This document shows positions 5,007 through 9,239 of a stretch of DNA of 9,239 nt, piece by piece. Numbering within the stretch: position 1 is the first letter of the stretch; each line of letters opens with the position of its first letter. Below the pieces are notes generated by a model. That model saw only the letters and a list, made by a program, of their open reading frames with translations. It was not told where the DNA came from and ran no database searches. The translations under genes and the position numbers were made by a program. This stretch comes from Microbacteriaceae bacterium (GTDB lineage: Bacteria; Actinomycetota; Actinomycetes; Actinomycetales; Microbacteriaceae), in contig JAUZFY010000300.1 of NCBI GenBank assembly GCA_030840185.1, positions 1-9,239 on the forward strand, given 5' to 3'.

Positions 5007-8000
5007 GTGCGGCGCGCCAACAGACCTCAAGACGACGACCTTTTCGACGAGCCGGAAGATACTCATGCCCGTGCGCAGGTACAAGTGACGGCGCCGCATG
5101 CGCTGAACTTCGGCGACCCGAACTATTCGCTCTCCAACGTGGCCGAGCCGGCCTGGCGGGCGTGGCGCTCTGCCATCGCCGCCGTGGGCGGACCTTCTTC
5201 GCTGCTGCACTTCGTCGACAACCCGCGCACACGGATCGAGCTGAGCGCGACCCATCCGGGCGGACTCGCGCAGTTCATCACGGGCAAGTCGACCCTGCTT
5301 TCCAACCTGATCCGGGACGACCTCGCCCTGCGAGCGGCGAAGCTGCCCGCCGGCGAAATCGCTGAGAAGAGCCTCGAGCTCTCGACCGCTCGAGGCATCG
5401 ACTCCATCCACCTCGGAATCGGAATCGCCGAGTGGCAGCACGCCGGCGTCGACTATCGGGCCCCCGTGCTGCTTCGCCCACTCGCGATCCGGCGCTACGG
5501 AAGCAACTTCGAGCTGAAGCTCAAGGGCGCGCCGTTCCTGAACCCCGAGCTCTCTCGCGCTCTCGAGGCGCAGTTCCACATCGCCCTCGACGCGGACGCG
5601 TTTGTCGCCCTCGCGCAAGAGGACGGCTCGTTCAAGCCCAACCCGGTGATCGACCGACTCCGCGGGCTCACCTCGCACCTCGAGTGGTTCAACGTGCTTC
5701 CCCGCCTCGTCGTCTCGTCCTTCGCGGATGTCGCGACCGCGATGCACGCGGACTCCGCCGTTCTCGAACACCCCATCCTCGACGCCCTTGCCGGCAACCC
5801 CTCGGCGAAGTGGACGGTTGGGGAGAGTTACGCACCGGTCGAACCGCAGAGCCCGGACGTGCGCAGCCCGGAGACGGACACGCTTTTGCTCGACGCCGAC
5901 GCCGAACAGGAGAACGTGATCGCCCAGATCGCGGCCGGCAATTCCGTCGTTGTCAAGACCCTCCCGGGCACCGGCGCGACGCAGACCATCGTCAACGCCA
6001 TTGGCTGCCTCGTCAGCCAGAACAAGCGGGTGCTCGTGGTGAGCCCGCGACGTTCCTCGCTCGCCGGCATCGCCCAACGATTCGGCGACATTGGGTTGAA
6101 CGGCATCGCCGTCTCGCCGTCAACGCTTCGACGCGACCTCATCCGGTCGATTAGCCGCAACGAAAAGGCCAAGTCCCCTCAGATCACCGAGGTGGATGAC
6201 GCGCTGGTTCGCCTGCGCAAGGTGCTGCTCGACTACCGAACCGCTGTCGCCCGCACCGATCCAGCCTTCGGGGTCTCCGTGCTCGATTGCCTCTCCGAAC
6301 TGTCCCGACTCGCCCTTCTTCCCGAACCGCCGGCGACCACAGCGCGGCTCTCGCGCGAATCGGTCGCCCTGCTTGCCGACGATCGCGAGACCGCGGCTCG
6401 AGCGATGGTCGAAGCTGCATCGCTCGGCGAGTTCCGCTACGGCCCGGGAGATTCACCGTGGTATGGCGCCAAATTCTCCACGAGCGAGAGCGCGACCCGA
6501 GCGCACGGCATCGCACGCCAGCTTCACCACACCGAACTTCCCCGGCTGATCGAGCGGGCCAACGAGCTGATCTACGGCACGCGGATGCGACCGTTCGAGA
6601 CGATCAACGAGCTCGGGGTCTACCTCCGGTTGCTCATCGACATCCGGGACACGCTCGACAGGTTCCTGCCGGTGGTCTTCGATCGGTCGCTCAGCGAACT
6701 GATCGCCGCGACATCCGCCCGCAAGGATTCGCCGACCATGACGACATCCAATCGGCGTCGGCTCAAGAAGCTCGCGCGCGAATACGTTCGCCCCGGCGTG
6801 CACATCCCGGATATCAACGAGAGCCTCATCCGTATTCAGCAACAGCGCATCCTGTGGCAACGGTTTGTCGCGGCCGGGGTCACCCCCGAGGTGCCGGTCG
6901 GAATCGCGGACGTTCAAGTGGCGTACCAGCAGGTGGCTCAAGACCTCAGCTTCCTCGACGAGCCGCTCGGCGCGGTCACGCAGGAGAGCCAGCTCGCGCA
7001 CCTGCCGATCCACATCCTGCTCGAGCGGATGGCCGCGCTCGCCGCCGACTCGGACGTGCTCAACAATCTGCAGGAACGCGTTCAGCTGCGCTCGACTCTG
7101 CGCCACCTGCAGCTCGACCCGCTGCTCGAGGATCTGGCGTCGCGTCATGTTCCGGATGCGCAGGTGCCGTCGGAACTTGAGCTGGCCTGGTGGCAGTCGG
7201 CACTCGAGTCGCTGCTCGAGGGCGACCGCGCACTGCTCAACGCCAACACTTCAGTGCTCGATCGTCTCGAGGCCGACTTCCGCCTCGTGGACGAGGCACA
7301 CGCCGCGGGAAGCTCCCAACTGCTGTCCTGGCAGCTCGCCGAAAACTGGAGTATCGGACTCGTGGATTGGCCGGACGAAGCCGCAGCGCTCAAGCGCGCC
7401 CTCCGCGGTGAACGACCGGATGCCCGCGACCTTCAGGAGGCCGCACCGCACCTGTCCCGAACCGTCGCCCCGGTGTGGCTTGCCTCCCCGTACGAGGTCG
7501 CGGCGATCACGGACACCCTGCACTTCGACACCGTCGTGCTCGTCGACGCCGGAGCAACGACCCTTCCCGAAAACGTGGGCGCCATCCGCCGTGGCAAGCA
7601 GGTCGTCGCGTTCGGCGACCCCGTGACCCAGACACCGTCGCCGTTCACGATCGCGATCACCGGCACCGACGATCGCGCCGAGTTGGATGCCGAGGCGCTC
7701 GACTCGCTGCACGGCCAGTCGGCGCTCGCCCGGCTCGGTTCGCTGCTGCCGACGCTCGCCCTGACCCGCAGCTATCGGGCGGGCGGGGAAGATCTCGCCG
7801 AACTCGTCAACCGCCGGTTCTACGCGGGCAAGATCGAGTCCTGGCCGTGGGCCGGCAGTTTCCTTGGTCACAACAGCATTCGTCTCGACTATGTGGCGGA
7901 TGGATCGGGCATGCCCGATCCGGAGTCCGGCGGAGTGGAGAGCGTCGACGCCGAAGTCAACCGCGCGGTCGAGCTCGTGCTCGAGCATGCCGCGATGCGG

Positions 8001-8765
8001 CCGACCGAATCGCTCATGGTCATCACGGCGAGCCCGAAGCACGCGGTTCGCGTGCAGCAGGCCGTTCTGGCCGCGACCGTCGGCCGACCGGAGCTGAGCG
8101 AATTCGTTCTCGGCGATCGCCCGGAGCCGTTCACCGTTACGACCATCGAGCAGGCCGTTGCCCAGAGCCGCGACCGAGTCATCTTCTCGATCGGCTATGG
8201 CCGTACCCCGCACGGTCGGGTGTTGTCCGACTTCGGTGCGTTGGGTCACCCGGGCGGCGAGCGGCTTCTCGCCGTCGCCATGACCCGGGCGCGTAGATCG
8301 CTCGTGATCGTGACCTGTTTCGAAGCCGCCGACATCGACGAGGATCGCATGCAGTACGGCGCGATCGCCCTCGCGGAGATTCTCACCGACGTGACGGCCC
8401 GCACCACCGTGAAGGCTCAATCGGACGTCGGAGACCCGATGCTCATCGACCTCGCCCGGCGGCTGCAGAACCGCGGCCTGCGCGTGGCCCTCGGCCACCG
8501 CGGAAAACTCGGCCTCGTGGCATCCCATCGGGGAATGTGTCTGACCATCGAGACAGACTCGGTGCTGCAAAACACGAGCCTTCGTGAGTCGTTGCGTTTG
8601 CGTCCGGAGATGCTTCGCCGACTCGGCTGGCACTACTTGCGCGTGCACGCGTTCGAGTTGTTCAGTGAGCCGGACGTCGTTGCGGATCGGGTCGTGGCCA
8701 TGCTTGGCCTCGATGCCGCGCCGGTGACCGAGCCGATTCCGGTTGTCTCCTCGCCTCGGAGCTGA
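5007..8765 (+). CDS. Superfamily-1 helicase-like protein with degenerate ATPase motifs and a C-terminal Vsr-like nuclease fold
   Basis: The product is 1252 residues. Residues about 40-240 resemble the N-terminal region (DUF4011-like) of actinobacterial AAA/helicase proteins: HPGGLAQFITGKSTLLSNLIRD (83-104) and GIDSIHLGIGIAEW (130-143). The core is laid out like Upf1/Dna2-type SF1 helicases: VVVKTLPGTGATQT (314-327) at motif I, RVLVVSPRRSSL (341-352) at Ia, TVVLVDAGATTLPE (842-855) at motif II, VVAFGDPVTQTPSPF (866-880) at III, LTRSYRAGGEDLAELVNRRFY (919-939) at IV, EQAVAQSRDRVIFSIGYGR (1048-1066) at V, and LLAVAMTRARRSLVIVT (1087-1103) at VI. The P-loop lysine is A324 and the Walker B DE is DA, so ATP hydrolysis is doubtful. 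Residues about 1143-1232 look like the REase_MTES_1575 (Vsr-type) fold, ending RRLGWHYLRVHAFELFS, but the expected IDLAV aspartate motif reads GKLGLVAS. Family assignment is strong; a DNA or RNA substrate is not known. Confidence 0.9.
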   Translation: MRRANRPQDDDLFDEPEDTHARAQVQVTAPHALNFGDPNYSLSNVAEPAWRAWRSAIAAVGGPSSLLHFVDNPRTRIELSATHPGGLAQFITGKSTLLSNLIRDDLALRAAKLPAGEIAEKSLELSTARGIDSIHLGIGIAEWQHAGVDYRAPVLLRPLAIRRYGSNFELKLKGAPFLNPELSRALEAQFHIALDADAFVALAQEDGSFKPNPVIDRLRGLTSHLEWFNVLPRLVVSSFADVATAMHADSAVLEHPILDALAGNPSAKWTVGESYAPVEPQSPDVRSPETDTLLLDADAEQENVIAQIAAGNSVVVKTLPGTGATQTIVNAIGCLVSQNKRVLVVSPRRSSLAGIAQRFGDIGLNGIAVSPSTLRRDLIRSISRNEKAKSPQITEVDDALVRLRKVLLDYRTAVARTDPAFGVSVLDCLSELSRLALLPEPPATTARLSRESVALLADDRETAARAMVEAASLGEFRYGPGDSPWYGAKFSTSESATRAHGIARQLHHTELPRLIERANELIYGTRMRPFETINELGVYLRLLIDIRDTLDRFLPVVFDRSLSELIAATSARKDSPTMTTSNRRRLKKLAREYVRPGVHIPDINESLIRIQQQRILWQRFVAAGVTPEVPVGIADVQVAYQQVAQDLSFLDEPLGAVTQESQLAHLPIHILLERMAALAADSDVLNNLQERVQLRSTLRHLQLDPLLEDLASRHVPDAQVPSELELAWWQSALESLLEGDRALLNANTSVLDRLEADFRLVDEAHAAGSSQLLSWQLAENWSIGLVDWPDEAAALKRALRGERPDARDLQEAAPHLSRTVAPVWLASPYEVAAITDTLHFDTVVLVDAGATTLPENVGAIRRGKQVVAFGDPVTQTPSPFTIAITGTDDRAELDAEALDSLHGQSALARLGSLLPTLALTRSYRAGGEDLAELVNRRFYAGKIESWPWAGSFLGHNSIRLDYVADGSGMPDPESGGVESVDAEVNRAVELVLEHAAMRPTESLMVITASPKHAVRVQQAVLAATVGRPELSEFVLGDRPEPFTVTTIEQAVAQSRDRVIFSIGYGRTPHGRVLSDFGALGHPGGERLLAVAMTRARRSLVIVTCFEAADIDEDRMQYGAIALAEILTDVTARTTVKAQSDVGDPMLIDLARRLQNRGLRVALGHRGKLGLVASHRGMCLTIETDSVLQNTSLRESLRLRPEMLRRLGWHYLRVHAFELFSEPDVVADRVVAMLGLDAAPVTEPIPVVSSPRS

Positions 8766-8768
8766 CCG

Positions 8769-8808
8769 GTGAGCGAGCGGGGCGAGCCGTGACCGAGCAG
8801 GATGAGCC
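8769..8808 (+). repeat. 20-nt tandem duplication spanning the start of the small downstream gene
   Basis: GTGAGCGAGCGGGGCGAGCC (8769-8788) is followed directly by GTGACCGAGCAGGATGAGCC (8789-8808), 15 of 20 identical. The first copy reads MSERGEP and then TGA (8790-8792); the second reads MTEQDEP and continues as the small gene. The TGA overlaps the second GTG as GTGA, so ribosomes ending the 7-codon frame could reinitiate on the real gene. Confidence 0.6.
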
Positions 8809-8959
8809 GACTCCTCCACAGAGGCGGCGGAGACGGGTCACCACTGAGCCGGCCCCCGGAACCGACCCAAATCCGCAGCAGGAACCTCCCCGCCACGCGG
8901 AGAACGAGAACGACGAGCGGCTGAAGGCCGACAAGCCACCTCACTGGGGAACGGTCTAG
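8789..8959 (+). CDS. Small charged proline-rich protein downstream of the helicase-like gene
   Basis: A 56-residue reading frame from GTG 8789 to TAG 8957-8959, beginning 23 nt after the helicase-like stop. Its composition runs in blocks: acidic start (MTEQDEP), basic stretch (RRRRR at 12-16), proline/glutamine-rich middle, then ENENDERLKADKPPHWGTV. There is no membrane segment, cysteine or signal peptide, and it is probably intrinsically disordered. I recall short proteins ending in NDxRLKADKPPHWG encoded next to this kind of helicase-like gene in Microbacteriaceae; this is memory and not checked. Same strand and short gap argue for one operon and perhaps a shared role. No strong Shine-Dalgarno is seen; coupling to the upstream 7-codon frame, or to the helicase stop, may deliver ribosomes. 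Function unknown. Confidence 0.7.
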   Translation: MTEQDEPTPPQRRRRRVTTEPAPGTDPNPQQEPPRHAENENDERLKADKPPHWGTV

Positions 8960-8974
8960 GCGGTGCTACCCTGC

Positions 8975-9032
8975 GACATTCCTCGCGGCCCGACGACATT
9001 GCTCCGGCCCGACCTCATTGCTCGGGCCTGAC
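8975..9032. repeat. Three degenerate 19-20-nt tandem units after the small gene
   Basis: Units are 8975-8994 (GACATTCCTCGCGGCCCGAC), 8995-9013 (GACATTGCTCCGGCCCGAC) and 9014-9032 (CTCATTGCTCGGGCCTGAC). They are head to tail and start 15 nt after the TAG of the small gene. The unit core CGACATT is the reverse complement of AATGTCG inside the 47-bp elements further right (for example ACGACATT 8993-9000 against AATGTCGT 9046-9053), so an extended fold is possible. Confidence 0.7.
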
Positions 9033-9038
9033 CTCGGG

Positions 9039-9085
9039 GACAGAAAATGTCGTTGTTGGGGCGTTTGAGGGTGTGATCCTGTCCC
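9039..9085. repeat. 47-bp intergenic element, copy 1
   Basis: 42 of 47 bases match 9122-9168, and the first 30 (9039-9068, starting GACAGAAAATGTCG) are identical. In this copy GGGACAG 9037-9043 pairs perfectly with CTGTCCC 9079-9085, with outer CTC 9033-9035 and GAG 9088-9090 extending the stem, so the element can fold as a long imperfect hairpin. It could act as a terminator for the helicase operon or be one of a dispersed repeat family. Confidence 0.75.
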
Positions 9086-9121
9086 TTGAGAGTGGCGTCC
9101 CCGCCCGGACTAACCTCGGGC

Positions 9122-9168
9122 GACAGAAAATGTCGTTGTTGGGGCGTTTGAAGGTGCGATTGCGTCCC
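9122..9168. repeat. 47-bp intergenic element, copy 2
   Basis: Second copy of the element at 9039-9085, 83 bp downstream in the same orientation. All five differences lie in the last 17 positions, and they break the closing stem (GCGTCCC instead of CTGTCCC). Both copies are preceded by CCTCGGG, so the duplicated block starts slightly earlier. Confidence 0.75.
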
Positions 9169-9173
9169 CTAAG

Positions 9174-9186
9174 CGGGACGATCCCG
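9174..9186. terminator. Small perfect hairpin, possible weak terminator
   Basis: CGGGA 9174-9178, loop CGA, TCCCG 9182-9186. There is no T-run after it, so it is a weak candidate. The rest of 8960-9239 beyond the repeats shows no gene on either strand. Confidence 0.25.
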
Positions 9187-9239
9187 TCGGGCGCGGCCTC
9201 GGGGAAAGCACCACAGACTCCGAAGCGCTCAGCGAGCGG

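Noticed and set aside
5268..5295. AQFITGKST (residues 88-96 of the helicase-like protein) formally matches the P-loop pattern [AG]xxxxGK[ST].
   Set aside because: It lies in the N-terminal DUF4011-like region, not preceded by a hydrophobic strand typical of a P-loop. The helicase core motif I is clearly at 319-327, so this is probably a chance match. It is worth keeping in mind only because the true motif I lacks its lysine.
4677..6077. 466-codon minus-strand frame spanning the divergent promoter region.
   Set aside because: It crosses the start regions of two well-supported genes and shows no domain signatures.
5007..8765. Active restriction or anti-phage helicase-nuclease system.
   Set aside because: The helicase plus Vsr-fold architecture suggests it, but the catalytic residues expected for both activities are missing, and no methylase, specificity subunit, integrase or other defence gene is in the window.
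7251..8819. 522-codon open frame on the minus strand inside the helicase-like gene.
   Set aside because: Composition is that of a GC-bias shadow (H, R, G, E rich, no motifs), and it is antisense to strongly conserved helicase motifs.
9226..9238. CGCTC/GAGCG hairpin at the right edge.
   Set aside because: Only five pairs in GC-rich sequence, no T-run and cut off by the window edge; not distinguishable from chance.
8960..9239. CRISPR array, because of repeated units.
   Set aside because: The units are contiguous or only two copies, with no regularly sized unique spacers and no cas genes.

Overview
The window looks like the chromosome of a high-GC actinobacterium, most likely a member of the Microbacteriaceae or a close relative. 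The grounds are the strong G/C bias at third codon positions, GTG starts, and protein families I associate with that group: a subgroup-1c aspartate aminotransferase, a long helicase-like protein ending in a Vsr-like nuclease fold, and a tiny C-terminally conserved partner. No database search was possible, so the taxonomic call is inference.

Layout. (1) 2-391: 3' end of a LysR-type regulator gene, plus strand, cut by the window edge. (2) 392-617: non-coding, with four degenerate tandem units (396-459) and a perfect 21-bp inverted repeat (464-540). (3) 618-1424: thyA, thymidylate synthase, plus strand. (4) 1435-2259: minus strand, zinc-ribbon plus metallo-beta-lactamase-fold protein, converging on thyA with a 10-bp gap. 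(5) 2352-3599: plus strand, PLP-dependent aspartate aminotransferase of the 1c type, divergent from the previous gene. (6) 3604-4908: minus strand, membrane-anchored coiled-coil protein that resembles the C-terminal part of actinobacterial TPM-domain proteins but has no TPM domain. (7) 5007-8765: plus strand, 1252-aa superfamily-1 helicase-like protein whose ATPase and nuclease signatures are both degenerate. (8) 8789-8959: plus strand, 56-aa charged, proline-rich protein, probably in an operon with gene 7. (9) 8960-9239: no gene seen; three degenerate tandem units and two copies of a 47-bp element.

The main genes alternate in strand, giving two tight convergent junctions (gaps of 10 and 4 bp) and two short divergent promoter regions (92 and 98 bp). 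Four of the five complete large genes have a TANNNT hexamer ending 6-7 nt before the start codon and no clear Shine-Dalgarno sequence, which suggests leaderless transcripts. The fifth, the MBL-fold gene, has a clear Shine-Dalgarno sequence and a longer leader.

There is no obvious common pathway. ThyA (dTMP synthesis) and the aminotransferase are housekeeping metabolism. The least understood part is the divergent pair 3604-4908 / 5007-8765 with the small downstream gene: a membrane coiled-coil protein next to what appears to be a non-catalytic helicase-nuclease scaffold and a small accessory protein. That trio is the best candidate here for undescribed biology.
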